From DASYLJ01 sp964404165 (GTDB lineage Bacteria > Desulfobacterota > Binatia > DP-6), in NCBI GenBank assembly GCA_964404165.1, contig CAYOIZ010000022.1, positions 25,010-89,009 of the forward strand: DNA of 64,000 nucleotides. Direction: 5' to 3'. Position numbers and translations under genes: made by a program. Positions 39,818-48,982 of the stretch are shown one piece after another (the first letter of the stretch is position 1; each line of letters opens with the position of its first letter). Under the pieces are notes generated by a model. It saw only the letters and a list, made by a program, of their open reading frames with translations. It had not been told where the DNA came from and made no database searches.

Positions 39818-41611
39818 ATGGGCGGCACGCTGCGCGTGATCGCGAAGGTCCTGCGCCGGCTGCGGCCGTACCGCGGGCTCTTCACCATGGCCATCCTCCA
39901 GGTGCTGCTGGTCGGCCTCCTCGAGCTCGCGAAGCCCTGGCCCCTCAAGGTGGTCGTCGACAACGTGCTCGGCGGGCGTCCGCTCACGACGTTCGGTCTC
40001 GGCGACCTGGCCCCCCACGCGCTCCTCGCCGTCGCCTGCGGCGCGCTCGTCGTCGTCTACCTCCTGCTCGGCGCCCTCAGCGTCACCAGCAACTACGCCA
40101 CCATCGGCGTCGGCCAGCGCATGGTGAACGACTTCCGCGGCGAGCTGTACGCGCACCTGCAGCGGCTGTCGCTGGCGTTCCACAGCCGCCGCCAGGTGGG
40201 CGATCTGCTCTATCGGCTCACCGCGGACACCTTCGCCATCCAGACCCTCACGATGAACGGATTCTTCCCCATCCTCACCTCCGTGGTGCTGCTGGGGGGG
40301 ATGATCGCCGTCATGCTGCGCATCGACTGGGAGCTGACGCTGGTCTCGCTCGCGATCGTTCCGCTGCTCTTCCTCACCATCGCGCGCCTCTCGAACCGCA
40401 TCACCGCGCTCTCCACCGACGCGCGCGTGAAGGAGAGCGCGCTCTGGGCCGTGGCGCAACGCACCATCGGCGCCATCCGCGTCATCCAGGCGTTCACCAC
40501 CGAGGAGGAGGAGCACCGCAAGTTCGTCGGCACCAGCCGGGCCAGCCTCGACGCCAACCTGCGCCTCTACACGTTCCAGACGGTCTACGCCGCCTTCGTC
40601 AACGTGCTGATCGCCGGCGGCACCGCGGCGGTCCTGTGGGTGGGCGCGACGCACGTCCTCGAAGGCCAGCTCAGCATCGGCGACGTCCTCGTCTTCACGA
40701 GCTACCTGGCGTCGCTCTACGCGCCCATCAACAGCCTGACGCAGACGTGGAGCCTCATCCAGGGCGCCAAGGTGGGCGCCGAGCGCGTCTTCGAGATCCT
40801 CGAAACCGTCCCCGACCTGCCCGACGGCACGCGCGAGCTGCGCCGCGCCGACGTCCACGGTGACGTCACGTTCGAGGGCGTGCACTTCGGCTACGACGAC
40901 AGCCGCGAGGTGCTGCGCGGCATGGACTTCCACGCCCGCGCCGGCGATCTGATCGCCATCGTGGGCGCCACCGGCGCGGGCAAGACCACGATCGTCAGCC
41001 TGGTGCCGCGCTTCTACGACCCGAGCGCCGGCCGCGTCCTGCTCGACGGGGTCGACGTCCGCGAGTTCCGGCTGAAGGCGCTCCGCCAGCAGGTATCGAT
41101 GGTGCTGCAGCCCGCACTCGTCTTTCCGACCACCGTGCGCGAGAACATCGCCTACGGTCGCGCGGACGCCAGCATGGAGCAGGTCGTGAAGGCGGCCCAG
41201 CTGGCCCAGCTCGACGACTTCCTGGCGCGCCTCCCCGACGGCCTCGAGACCATCGTCGGCGAGGCCGGGGCGACACTGTCCGCCGGCGAGCAGCTCCGCA
41301 TCACCATCGCCCGCGCCATCCTGCGCGACGCCCCGCTGCTGATCCTCGACGAGCCGACGTCGGCCCTCGACGCCGGGACGGAGGCGCGCGTCATGGAGGG
41401 CCTCGAGCGGCTCATGGAGGGACGCACGACGTTCGTGATCGCGCACCGGCTCTCCACCGTACGCCGTGCCGACACCATCCTGGTGCTGGACCAGGGGCGC
41501 ATCGCGGAGCAAGGTTCGTTCGACGAGCTGGTCGCCCGCGGCGGGCACTTCGCCCGCCTGCACCAGACCCAGTTCGGGGGAGGGGAGGTGTCGCGTGTCG
41601 CGTCGTCGTGA
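39818..41611 (+). CDS. ABC exporter (fused permease-ATPase, lipid/glycan type)
   Basis: A 597-residue half-transporter of the MsbA-like type: six N-terminal helices, then the ATPase domain with Walker A GATGAGKTT, signature LSAGEQLRI (Ala in place of the second residue of GG in LSGGQ), Walker B LLILDEPTSALD and the H loop VIAHRLST. It would work as a homodimer. Its position between the GT2 fusion and three glycosyltransferases suggests it exports their product, perhaps a glycolipid or oligosaccharide. The 3' end overlaps the next gene by 17 bp. Confidence 0.92.
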   Translation: MGGTLRVIAKVLRRLRPYRGLFTMAILQVLLVGLLELAKPWPLKVVVDNVLGGRPLTTFGLGDLAPHALLAVACGALVVVYLLLGALSVTSNYATIGVGQRMVNDFRGELYAHLQRLSLAFHSRRQVGDLLYRLTADTFAIQTLTMNGFFPILTSVVLLGGMIAVMLRIDWELTLVSLAIVPLLFLTIARLSNRITALSTDARVKESALWAVAQRTIGAIRVIQAFTTEEEEHRKFVGTSRASLDANLRLYTFQTVYAAFVNVLIAGGTAAVLWVGATHVLEGQLSIGDVLVFTSYLASLYAPINSLTQTWSLIQGAKVGAERVFEILETVPDLPDGTRELRRADVHGDVTFEGVHFGYDDSREVLRGMDFHARAGDLIAIVGATGAGKTTIVSLVPRFYDPSAGRVLLDGVDVREFRLKALRQQVSMVLQPALVFPTTVRENIAYGRADASMEQVVKAAQLAQLDDFLARLPDGLETIVGEAGATLSAGEQLRITIARAILRDAPLLILDEPTSALDAGTEARVMEGLERLMEGRTTFVIAHRLSTVRRADTILVLDQGRIAEQGSFDELVARGGHFARLHQTQFGGGEVSRVASS

Positions 41612-42764
41612 TCCGTTGCTCGTGCTCGGCATCGTCGGGCAGTACCCGATGGCCGGCGTGGCCTGGCAGGCCATCCACTACCTGCTCGGCTTCCGCGAGC
41701 TCGGCTGGGACGTGTGGTACGTCGAGGACTCGGGCGCGCCGCCCTATGATCCGCGCGCCGGCGGTGTCACCGGCGAATGCAGCTACGCCATCGAGTACGT
41801 CACCGACGTCATGGGCCGCGTCGGCCTCGGCGACCGCTGGGCGTACGTCGACATGATGAAGAACGAGACGCACGGCATCGGTCGTGCCCGCCTCGATCAG
41901 CTCTATCGCGACGCGGGCGCCATCGTGAATCTCTGCGGCGCCACTGCGCCGCGCGACGAGCACCGCCAGGGCGCCACGCTCATCTACGTCGAGACCGATC
42001 CGGTGCACGAGCAGCTCAAGATCGCCCTCGGAGACCAGTCGTCGATCGGCTTTCTGGAGAAGCACGACGTACTCTTCACCTACGGCGAGAACCTCGGCAA
42101 CGCCGACTGTCCGGTGCCGCTCGGTGGCTTCGACTGGAAGAAGACCCGACCGCCGGTGGTGATGGACTGCTGGGCCGGGGCGGCCGATCCGGCCGCGCGC
42201 GCCTTCACCACCGTCGCGTCGTTCGCCAACACCGGCAAGGACGTCACCTGGCAGGGCGAGACCTACCAGTGGTCGAAGCACACCAACTTCCTGCGCTTCC
42301 TCGAATTGCCGCGGCACACGCCGCAGCCGTTCCTGCTGGCGATGAAGCCCGAGCGCCCCGAGGTCGAGGCGCAGGTGCGTGCCGCGGGATGGGACCTCGT
42401 GAATCCCGGCGAGACGTCGCGCGACATCGACGGCTACCGCACCTTCATCCGCGAGTCGCGCGGCGAGTTCACGGTCGCGAAGGACATCTACGTGCGCCCG
42501 CGCAGCGGCTGGTTCAGCGATCGCAGCGTCTGCTACCTGGCCGCGGGACGGCCGGTGGTGACGCAGGACTCGGCGTTCGGGAAGTTCATTCCCACCGGAC
42601 GCGGGCTGTTCGCATTCTCCACCATGGACGAGGCGGTCGACGCGCTCGCCCGCATCAACGCCGACTACCCGGCCCACAGCGCCGCCGCGCGCGAGGTGGC
42701 CGCGGAGCATTTCGGCGCCCGTCCGGTGCTCGGCCGTCTCCTCGCCGACGCCGGCCTCGGCTGA
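41595..42764 (+). CDS. Glycosyltransferase-like protein, tandem paralogue 1
   Basis: A 389-residue GT-B-like protein with no signal peptide. It begins LGIVGQYPMAGVAWQAIHYLLGFRELG, then YVEDSG, and a C-terminal block RSGWFSDRSVCYLAAGRPVVTQD followed by an acceptor/donor-site-like GRGLFAFSTMDEAVDAL, as in CgeB/GT1-type transferases (motifs cited in part). The next two genes share this plan throughout. The GTG start at 41595 follows GGAGGTG and overlaps the exporter. Sugar donor and acceptor are unknown. Confidence 0.75.
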   Translation: MSRRRDPLLVLGIVGQYPMAGVAWQAIHYLLGFRELGWDVWYVEDSGAPPYDPRAGGVTGECSYAIEYVTDVMGRVGLGDRWAYVDMMKNETHGIGRARLDQLYRDAGAIVNLCGATAPRDEHRQGATLIYVETDPVHEQLKIALGDQSSIGFLEKHDVLFTYGENLGNADCPVPLGGFDWKKTRPPVVMDCWAGAADPAARAFTTVASFANTGKDVTWQGETYQWSKHTNFLRFLELPRHTPQPFLLAMKPERPEVEAQVRAAGWDLVNPGETSRDIDGYRTFIRESRGEFTVAKDIYVRPRSGWFSDRSVCYLAAGRPVVTQDSAFGKFIPTGRGLFAFSTMDEAVDALARINADYPAHSAAAREVAAEHFGARPVLGRLLADAGLG

Positions 42765-42772
42765 CGGCGGCC

Positions 42773-43942
42773 GTGCGCGTCGTCGTCACGGGCCTGGTGG
42801 CGACCTATCCCGTCGGCGGGGTGGCGTGGGACTACCTGCAGTACGTGCTGGGCTTCCGCGCCCTCGGCTGCGACGTCACGTACCTCGAGGACACCGGACA
42901 GTGGTGCTACGACCCGGTCGCGGGGACGTTCACCCCCGATGCCGCCACCGGCGTGCGATTCCTCGCCGCGGCGCTCGAACGCCTGGCGCCCGCGATGGCC
43001 GGGCACTGGGCCGTGCGCGCCGTCGACGGCACGATGCACGGTCTCGACGAGGCCGCCGTGCATCGCGCCTGCGCGGGCGCCGATCTCTTCCTCAACGTCT
43101 CCGGCGGCTGCTGGCTGCGCGAGCCCTACCGTGCCGCACGCGTGACCGCCTACCTCGACAGCGACCCGTCCTACAGCCAGGCGAAGCTGGCGGCGGTGGA
43201 CGCCGGCACGGCCGACGACGAGCTGTTGCGCTCTGCGCGTCTGATCCGCGCACACGACGTCTTCTTCACGCTCGGCGAGCACATCGGTGCCGACGATTGC
43301 CGCGTTCCCACTGCCGGCATCGACTGGCTGCCGACGCGGCAGCCGATCGTGCTCGACGCATGGCCCGTCACGCCCGGCCCGGCGGCTGCGCCGTTCACCA
43401 CCGTCCTGTCGTGGACGATCAACCCGACGCCGCCCACGGTCGGCGGCGTGGTCTACGGCGGCAAGGACGTCGAGTTCGAACGCTTCCTCGACCTGCCGCG
43501 ACGCACGCCCGAGCGGCTCGAAGCCGCGATCGCCGGCGCCGCGCCACGCGATCGCATCGCCGCCGCGGGCTGGACGGTGCGCGACGCGCGCGAGGTCTCG
43601 GCAACGCTCGACGACTACCGCGACTACATCACGGCCTCGCGCGGCGAGCTGTCGGTGGCGAAGAACGCCTACGTCGCCACCCGCAGCGGGTGGTTCAGCA
43701 CGCGCAGTGCCGCCTATCTCGCGAGCGGCCGTCCCTGCGTCCTGCAGGACACGGCCTTCTCGGGGCATCTGCCGTGCGGGGCGGGCCTGCATGCCTTCAC
43801 GACGGCAGCCGAGGCCGTGGCCGCCCTCGAGTCGATCCGTGCCGACTACCGCCGGGCATGCGAGCACGCCCGCACCGTGGCGGAGACGTGCTTTCGCGCC
43901 GAGGACGTCTGCCGCCGGCTCCTCGACGACGCGCTCGGGTGA
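42773..43942 (+). CDS. Glycosyltransferase-like protein, tandem paralogue 2
   Basis: A 389-residue paralogue of its neighbours: LVATYPVGGVAWDYLQYVLG then YLEDTGQWCYDP, FFTLGEHIGADDCRVP in mid-protein and SGWFSTRSAAYLASGRPCV with GAGLHAFTTAAEAVAAL near the end. Compared with paralogue 1 it is more diverged in the region after the family's GDxxxW block. GTG 42773 starts the conserved N-terminus 8 bp after the previous stop. It may transfer a different sugar in the same chain. Confidence 0.72.
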   Translation: MRVVVTGLVATYPVGGVAWDYLQYVLGFRALGCDVTYLEDTGQWCYDPVAGTFTPDAATGVRFLAAALERLAPAMAGHWAVRAVDGTMHGLDEAAVHRACAGADLFLNVSGGCWLREPYRAARVTAYLDSDPSYSQAKLAAVDAGTADDELLRSARLIRAHDVFFTLGEHIGADDCRVPTAGIDWLPTRQPIVLDAWPVTPGPAAAPFTTVLSWTINPTPPTVGGVVYGGKDVEFERFLDLPRRTPERLEAAIAGAAPRDRIAAAGWTVRDAREVSATLDDYRDYITASRGELSVAKNAYVATRSGWFSTRSAAYLASGRPCVLQDTAFSGHLPCGAGLHAFTTAAEAVAALESIRADYRRACEHARTVAETCFRAEDVCRRLLDDALG

Positions 43943-43946
43943 CCGG

Positions 43947-45107
43947 ATGGCTCGCGTCGTCGTCGCCGGCTATCTCGTACGCAATCCCCTGGGCGGCTAC
44001 GCCTGGCAGGTGGCGCACTATCTCCGCGGCCTGGAAGCGCTGGGGCACGAGGCGTGGTTCTACGAGGACACCGGCCACTACGAGCTGGCGTACGACCCGG
44101 TCACCAACGAGTTCGGCCCGCACTACGCCTACGGCGTCGCCGCCACCGGCCGCTTCCTCGAACGCCTCGGCATCGGGACGCGCTGGGTGTTCTGTGACGT
44201 CGGCCGCGGCGAGGAGCACGGACCCGGTGCAGGGCGCGCAACGGCACTGCTGCGCGAGGCCGACCTCGTCATCAACGTCGCCGGCATCAACCGCATCCCG
44301 CCCGAGCGCCGCGGCGGGCGGCCCGCGATCTACGTCGACATCGATCCCGCGTTCACGCAGATCCGCGCCGTCGACGGCGACCCGATGCTGTGCGCCATCC
44401 TCGCCGAGCATCAGCACCACTTCACCATCGGCGAGAACATCGGCACGTCGCGCTCGCGCATCCCCACCGCCGGCTTCACCTGGCATCCGACGCGCAGTCC
44501 GGTGTGCGTCGACCTGTGGGCCGATGCGGGGGCGCCCGGCCCCGCGTACACCACCGTCGGACGGTGGAACGAGAGCAGCCGCGACCTCACCTGGGAGGGT
44601 GAGACCTACCGCTGGCGGAAGCGCACCGAGTGGCTGCGGTGTCTCGACCTGCCGTCACGCACCGGCGCCACGTTCGAGGTGGCGATGGACGTCGGCAGCG
44701 TGCCCGACGATCCGGCGGTCCTCGGCGCCCACGGCTGGCGCATCGTCGACCCGCGCGCCGTCTCCGGGGATCCCTGGGGCTACCGCGACTACGTGCGCGG
44801 CTCGCGCGGCGAGTTCACGGTGGCGAAGGACCTGAACGTGCGGCTGCGCAGCGGGTGGTTCAGCGATCGCGCCGCCTGCTACCTCGCCGCGGGCCGGCCG
44901 GTCGTGGAGCAGGACACCGCGTTCGGCGACGTCCTGCCCCTAGGCCCCGGCATGCACGCCTTCCGCACCGTGGAGGAAGCGGCCGACGCCATCCGCACCA
45001 TCGAGGCCGACTATCCGCGTGCCAGCGCGCACGCCACCGCGGTCGCGCGCGAGTACTTCGACGCGCCGGGCGTGCTCCGTCGCATGCTCGACGTCGCCGG
45101 CGTCTAG
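43947..45107 (+). CDS. Glycosyltransferase-like protein, tandem paralogue 3
   Basis: A 386-residue paralogue: YLVRNPLGGYAWQVAHYLRG and YEDTGHYELAYDPVTNEFGP at the N-terminus, FTIGENIGTSRSRIPTAGF in the middle and SGWFSDRAACYLAAGRPVVE with GPGMHAFRTVEEAADAI at the end. In the last block it is closer to paralogue 1. ATG 43947 starts 4 bp after the previous stop. It closes the rightward run; a GT2 gene converges 4 bp beyond. Confidence 0.73.
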   Translation: MARVVVAGYLVRNPLGGYAWQVAHYLRGLEALGHEAWFYEDTGHYELAYDPVTNEFGPHYAYGVAATGRFLERLGIGTRWVFCDVGRGEEHGPGAGRATALLREADLVINVAGINRIPPERRGGRPAIYVDIDPAFTQIRAVDGDPMLCAILAEHQHHFTIGENIGTSRSRIPTAGFTWHPTRSPVCVDLWADAGAPGPAYTTVGRWNESSRDLTWEGETYRWRKRTEWLRCLDLPSRTGATFEVAMDVGSVPDDPAVLGAHGWRIVDPRAVSGDPWGYRDYVRGSRGEFTVAKDLNVRLRSGWFSDRAACYLAAGRPVVEQDTAFGDVLPLGPGMHAFRTVEEAADAIRTIEADYPRASAHATAVAREYFDAPGVLRRMLDVAGV

Positions 45108-45111
45108 GCCG

Positions 45112-45990
45112 TCATTCGGGCGCCCAGCGCGCGCGCCACCAGTGGTAGCGGTAGATCGGGTTGCGCGGGTTCAGCGCGAGCGCACGCCCGAGCTGCTGGC
45201 GCGCGACCTCGACGTCGCCGTGCTTCAGACGGCGTCGCCCGGTGCGGTGCAGGTGCCGCGCCAGCTGCTCGTGCAGGCGTGTCGCGCCGATCGCCGCCAC
45301 CGACGCCGGATCGTCGCGCAGGAGGCGCTCGAGCGTCCGGCTGAGCTCCTCGCGGCCGACCAGCCAGTCGCGCGTGATGTTGGACTCGTGCCAGCGATAC
45401 CGGAAGACGACGCGGTCCATGTAGGCCGTCGGGCAGGTGGCGAAGAGCCGGTAGGCGTAGTCGTTGTCGGGATGGATGCGGAAGTCGGGATCGAACGATC
45501 CGGCACGGGCGAAGGCGGCGCGCGGCACCAACGACGCCTGGAAGTACGCCGGGAACCCCACGAAGAGATCGGCGGCACCGAGGCGTTGCCCCGCCAGGCG
45601 CGCCGTCATCTTCGCCGGCACGATGCGACGGCCGGTGTCCATGCGCTCGCCGTCGGCGAACACCGCCTCGATCCCGGGCGTGCGCTCGACGAAGTCGAGC
45701 AGGACGGCGAGACGGTCGGGGAGGGCGACGTCGTCGGCGTCGTGGAAGGCGATCCAGTCGCCGCGCGCGTGCACCAGCCCGAGGTTGCGAGCCGCCGCGA
45801 GCCCGCCGTTGGCGGAGCGCACGACGCGGATGCGATCACCATAGTCGGCGAGGACGGCGGGCGTGTCGTCGGTCGAGCCGTCGTCGACGACGACGATCTC
45901 GCGATCGCGATGCGTCTGCGCGAGCAGGCTGTCGATGGCCTCGGGCAGCCATGACGCGCAGTTGTAGGCGGGCACCACGACCGAGATCAT
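45112..45990 (-). CDS. Glycosyltransferase family 2 protein
   Basis: A 292-residue soluble GT-A enzyme: ISVVVPAYNCASWLPEAIDSL, VVDDGSTDDTP, and the DxD region WIAFHDADDVALPDRL; HPDNDYAYRLFATCP corresponds to the acceptor-site ED motif. A short TPR-like tail (VEVARQQLGRALALNPRNPIY) ends the protein. It converges on the tandem transferases and is divergent from the sulfatase-like gene. A TTGACC-N17-TAGGCA promoter ends 12 nt before its ATG. Confidence 0.9.
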   Translation of the reverse strand: MISVVVPAYNCASWLPEAIDSLLAQTHRDREIVVVDDGSTDDTPAVLADYGDRIRVVRSANGGLAAARNLGLVHARGDWIAFHDADDVALPDRLAVLLDFVERTPGIEAVFADGERMDTGRRIVPAKMTARLAGQRLGAADLFVGFPAYFQASLVPRAAFARAGSFDPDFRIHPDNDYAYRLFATCPTAYMDRVVFRYRWHESNITRDWLVGREELSRTLERLLRDDPASVAAIGATRLHEQLARHLHRTGRRRLKHGDVEVARQQLGRALALNPRNPIYRYHWWRARWAPE

Positions 45991-46002
45991 CGTTGCGCGG
46001 TG

Positions 46003-46031
46003 TGCCTAGGGGGTCCACCGACCCGGGTCAA
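46003..46031 (-). promoter_or_regulatory. Predicted promoter of the GT2 gene
   Basis: Leftward TTGACC (46031-46026), 17-bp spacer, TAGGCA (46008-46003), 12 nt before the ATG at 45990; the leader would be about 6 nt. Confidence 0.5.
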
Positions 46032-46077
46032 GCGTTGGCCCTCCAGGACGCAATCGGTCATCCTGGGTCGTCCCGGC

Positions 46078-48006
46078 ATGCAGGCGCGCGTTCGACGAGG
46101 ACCCCTTCCGTGGGTCGTGGGGATCATCGTGATCGGCGCCGTCGCAGGCATCGGGCTGTGGCGTCTGGCGGACGACGGCGAGCAGCCCCTCCCACCGAGG
46201 ATACTCGTCACCGACGTCCTGGCCGAGCTCTCGGACCGTCTCGATCCGGCCAGCGTCGTGCAGCAGGCGCCCGGGGCGCCGGTGACGGTCGGGGGCCTGC
46301 AGCCCGCACCCTCGCGCGGCTACCGTCGCGCATTGCTCGCGCCGACCCCGTCCGAGCTGCGCTTCGTCGTCCCCGCGTCTCCGGGCGCCATCCTGCGTGT
46401 CGGCTATGGCGTGGGTCGCAACAAGAAGCCCCCCGCGACGGCGGCCGCCACCCGCTTCACGGTGACGGTGGACGGCGCGCAGGTGCTCGACCGTGTCGTC
46501 AATCCCGTCACCGCGCGACGCGACCAGCGCTGGTTCGACGACAGCATCGCGCTGCCTGCGAGCGACGAGCCGCTCACCATCACGCTCGCGACCCGCACCG
46601 AGGGCGACGGCCCCGTCGCCGGGACGCCGGGCTGGAGCCGCGTGCAACTCGTGCGCGAGACGCTCATCGATCGCCAGCGACCCGGGCCGGAGACGCCGAA
46701 CGTGCTCGTCCTCCTCGTCGACACGCTGCGCGCGGATCGGCTCGGCGTGTACGGGGCGACGCCGAGTCCGAGCCCCAAGCTCGACAAGCTCGCCACGCAG
46801 GGGCTCGTGTTCGACCAGGCCATCGCGCAGGCGCCGTGGACGCTGCCATCGGTGGCGACACTGTTCACCGGGCTCTATCCGCGCTGGCACGGCGTCGTCG
46901 GTCGCTCGTGGCGACACGGCACCCCGCCGGGCGCGGCGCCCGACGCCGACTGGGCGTTTCTCTCGGACGCGCTGCCGACGCTGGCGTCCACCGCGAACCG
47001 CGCCGGCGTCAGCACGATCGGCGTGTCGGCCAACCCGCTCGTGTCGCGCGAGAACAACCTGGCGCACGGGTTCGAGACCTTCGTCGAGCTGCGACCGCGC
47101 AAGGGTGGCGAGGAGGGCTGGGCCCGTGCCGAGGAGGTGAACATGCCCTTCCTCGACTGGATCGATCGCAATCCGCGCCGTCGCTTCTTCGCGTGGCTGC
47201 ACTACATGGAGCCACACGATCCCTACGAGCCGGCCGCCGGCACGCGCCCCGCGGAGCCGCCGAACCTGAACCCCGAGGTGCGCGCCGGGCTGGTGCGGAA
47301 CCTCGCCGAGGCGATCCGGCTCGGCAAGCGGCCGCCGCTCTCCGAGGCGGAGCTGCGCTATCTCATGGCGCTCTACGACGGCGCCATCACCGCGTGGGAC
47401 ACGGCGTTCGATCGGCTGCTGGCGGGACTCGAGGCGCGCGGCGTCCTGCAGGACACGATCGTCATCGTCACGGCCGATCACGGCGAGGAGTTCCAGGAGC
47501 ACGGGCTCCTCGGCCACCGCAAGCAGCTCTACGACGAGTCCATCCACGTGCCGCTCATCGTCCTGGGCCCCGGCATGGCAAAGGGACGTCGTGCCGATCA
47601 GGTGCAGGGGATCGATCTCTTCCCCACCGTCGCCGCGCGCCTGCGCATGCCGCCGCCACCCGGGTTGCCGGGACGTGACATCCTTGCCGGCGAGACCCCC
47701 GGCGATCGTCACGCCTGGTCGGAGACGCGCTACGGCGCGGGGCCCGACGGTCAGGACGTCGAGCTCGATTCGCTGCGCTCCCCCGAGCGCAAGCTCATCT
47801 GGGCGCCCGCGAGCGACGCACGCCAGCTCTACGATCTGACGACGGACCCGCACGAGCGCACCAACCGCTGGGGCGACGATCCGGCCGGGGCGACGTTCCT
47901 GCGCGAGCTCACCGAGCGACGCGACACCGCGCCGCCGCCGCCACCCGTCAGCGGCGGCGATCCGACGCTGCAGGAGAAGCTCCGCAAGCTCGGCTATCTC
48001 GACTGA
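46078..48006 (+). CDS. Membrane-anchored sulfatase-fold enzyme with Thr nucleophile position
   Basis: A 642-residue protein with one N-terminal membrane anchor (about residues 10-28), a beta-rich region (to about 210) and an alkaline-phosphatase/sulfatase domain: LLVDTLRADRLGVYG metal site, WTLPSVATLFTG, and TADHGEEFQEHG. In true sulfatases the nucleophile is a Cys or Ser that becomes formylglycine; here Thr-255 takes that place, as in phosphotransferases of this superfamily such as LtaS. It may add or remove a phospho-group on a surface glycan. The C-terminus QEKLRKLGYL is typical of deltaproteobacterial members. ATG 46078 precedes the anchor. Confidence 0.82.
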   Translation: MQARVRRGPLPWVVGIIVIGAVAGIGLWRLADDGEQPLPPRILVTDVLAELSDRLDPASVVQQAPGAPVTVGGLQPAPSRGYRRALLAPTPSELRFVVPASPGAILRVGYGVGRNKKPPATAAATRFTVTVDGAQVLDRVVNPVTARRDQRWFDDSIALPASDEPLTITLATRTEGDGPVAGTPGWSRVQLVRETLIDRQRPGPETPNVLVLLVDTLRADRLGVYGATPSPSPKLDKLATQGLVFDQAIAQAPWTLPSVATLFTGLYPRWHGVVGRSWRHGTPPGAAPDADWAFLSDALPTLASTANRAGVSTIGVSANPLVSRENNLAHGFETFVELRPRKGGEEGWARAEEVNMPFLDWIDRNPRRRFFAWLHYMEPHDPYEPAAGTRPAEPPNLNPEVRAGLVRNLAEAIRLGKRPPLSEAELRYLMALYDGAITAWDTAFDRLLAGLEARGVLQDTIVIVTADHGEEFQEHGLLGHRKQLYDESIHVPLIVLGPGMAKGRRADQVQGIDLFPTVAARLRMPPPPGLPGRDILAGETPGDRHAWSETRYGAGPDGQDVELDSLRSPERKLIWAPASDARQLYDLTTDPHERTNRWGDDPAGATFLRELTERRDTAPPPPPVSGGDPTLQEKLRKLGYLD

Positions 48007-48950
48007 TTCGGATGGTGCGCCGCGATGCGCACCAGGACGTCGGGCGCGACCCGCCCGAGCAGCTCGTTCGGGCGCAGGAACTTGCGGAGCAGGTCGGGCA
48101 TGATGGCGAGCTGCGTCTGGTAGGCGTCGAGCGCGCCGCGCTTCGCCGCCGCGTCGGCGGGCGCGAGCCGCGTCTCGAGCCACACCGTGTTGCCGTAGCG
48201 TTCCGCCGGCGGCCCCGGCATGTCGGTCGGCTGTCCGAGCGGCGGCGGCCACGTGTAGTCGTGCACCAGGAAGGTCAGCACCGCGGGGTCGGGATCGAGG
48301 CGATGGTCGGCGCGCAGCGTGTCGAGCGCCTCGGTCACGAAGAAGCTCGTGTGGCGGTGGTCGAGGTGGGTGTCGCCCGGGTGCGGCATGAGGACGACCG
48401 TCGGCCGCAGCCGCCGGATCAGATGCGCCATGATCGACGTCAGGTCCATGCCCTCGTAGTCGAGGCCCGGATCCTCGGCGTCGGGGTAGGGCGGGTGGTC
48501 CTGCACGGTGTACGGCGAGGTGTAGGGCCGCGCCCAGTGCGCCTGCCACAGCTCCGCCAGCCCACCGTCGGGGAAGCCCAGGAAATGGACCGCCTTGCGG
48601 TGCACGCCGAGCCGGTGCGTGGCGTCCAACGCCTCGCGCCAGCGCCGGCGCCCGAGATCGATGAAGTCGTTCCCGGTGGGCGGTCCCAGGTGCCGCACGG
48701 GGCCCAGGGCGTCGGGATAGCCGTCGCCGTTGGTGACGAAGACGACGTCCACCCGGACCCGCTGGTGGGTGAGGCGGTGGATCAGCCCGCCGAGGGCGAT
48801 CGTCTCGTCGTCCGGATGGGGGGCGAACACCAGCACGCGGGGGGTGGGGGGCAACAGCAGCGGCGCCACCAGCGACGGCGCCTCGAACCCGCTCACCGGG
48901 GCCGCCAGGCAGACGGCGGCCAGGAGCGCTCCCCACCACATCCTCGTCAT
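47994..48950 (-). CDS. Secreted PIG-L (LmbE-like) deacetylase
   Basis: A 318-residue zinc-dependent N-acetylglucosaminyl-type deacetylase. The metal motif VFAPHPDDETIALGG and the later MPHPGDTHLDHRHTS are intact. An N-terminal signal sequence (MWWGALLAAVCLAAPVSG) places it outside the cytoplasm, whereas many PIG-L proteins are cytosolic. ATG 48950 is chosen as the start of the signal peptide. It converges on the sulfatase-like gene with a 13-bp overlap and may act on the same surface glycan. Confidence 0.88.
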   Translation of the reverse strand: MTRMWWGALLAAVCLAAPVSGFEAPSLVAPLLLPPTPRVLVFAPHPDDETIALGGLIHRLTHQRVRVDVVFVTNGDGYPDALGPVRHLGPPTGNDFIDLGRRRWREALDATHRLGVHRKAVHFLGFPDGGLAELWQAHWARPYTSPYTVQDHPPYPDAEDPGLDYEGMDLTSIMAHLIRRLRPTVVLMPHPGDTHLDHRHTSFFVTEALDTLRADHRLDPDPAVLTFLVHDYTWPPPLGQPTDMPGPPAERYGNTVWLETRLAPADAAAKRGALDAYQTQLAIMPDLLRKFLRPNELLGRVAPDVLVRIAAHHPNQSR

Positions 48951-48982
48951 CGGTGTGCCCGCGGCCCTGCCGCGGCTCCTGC

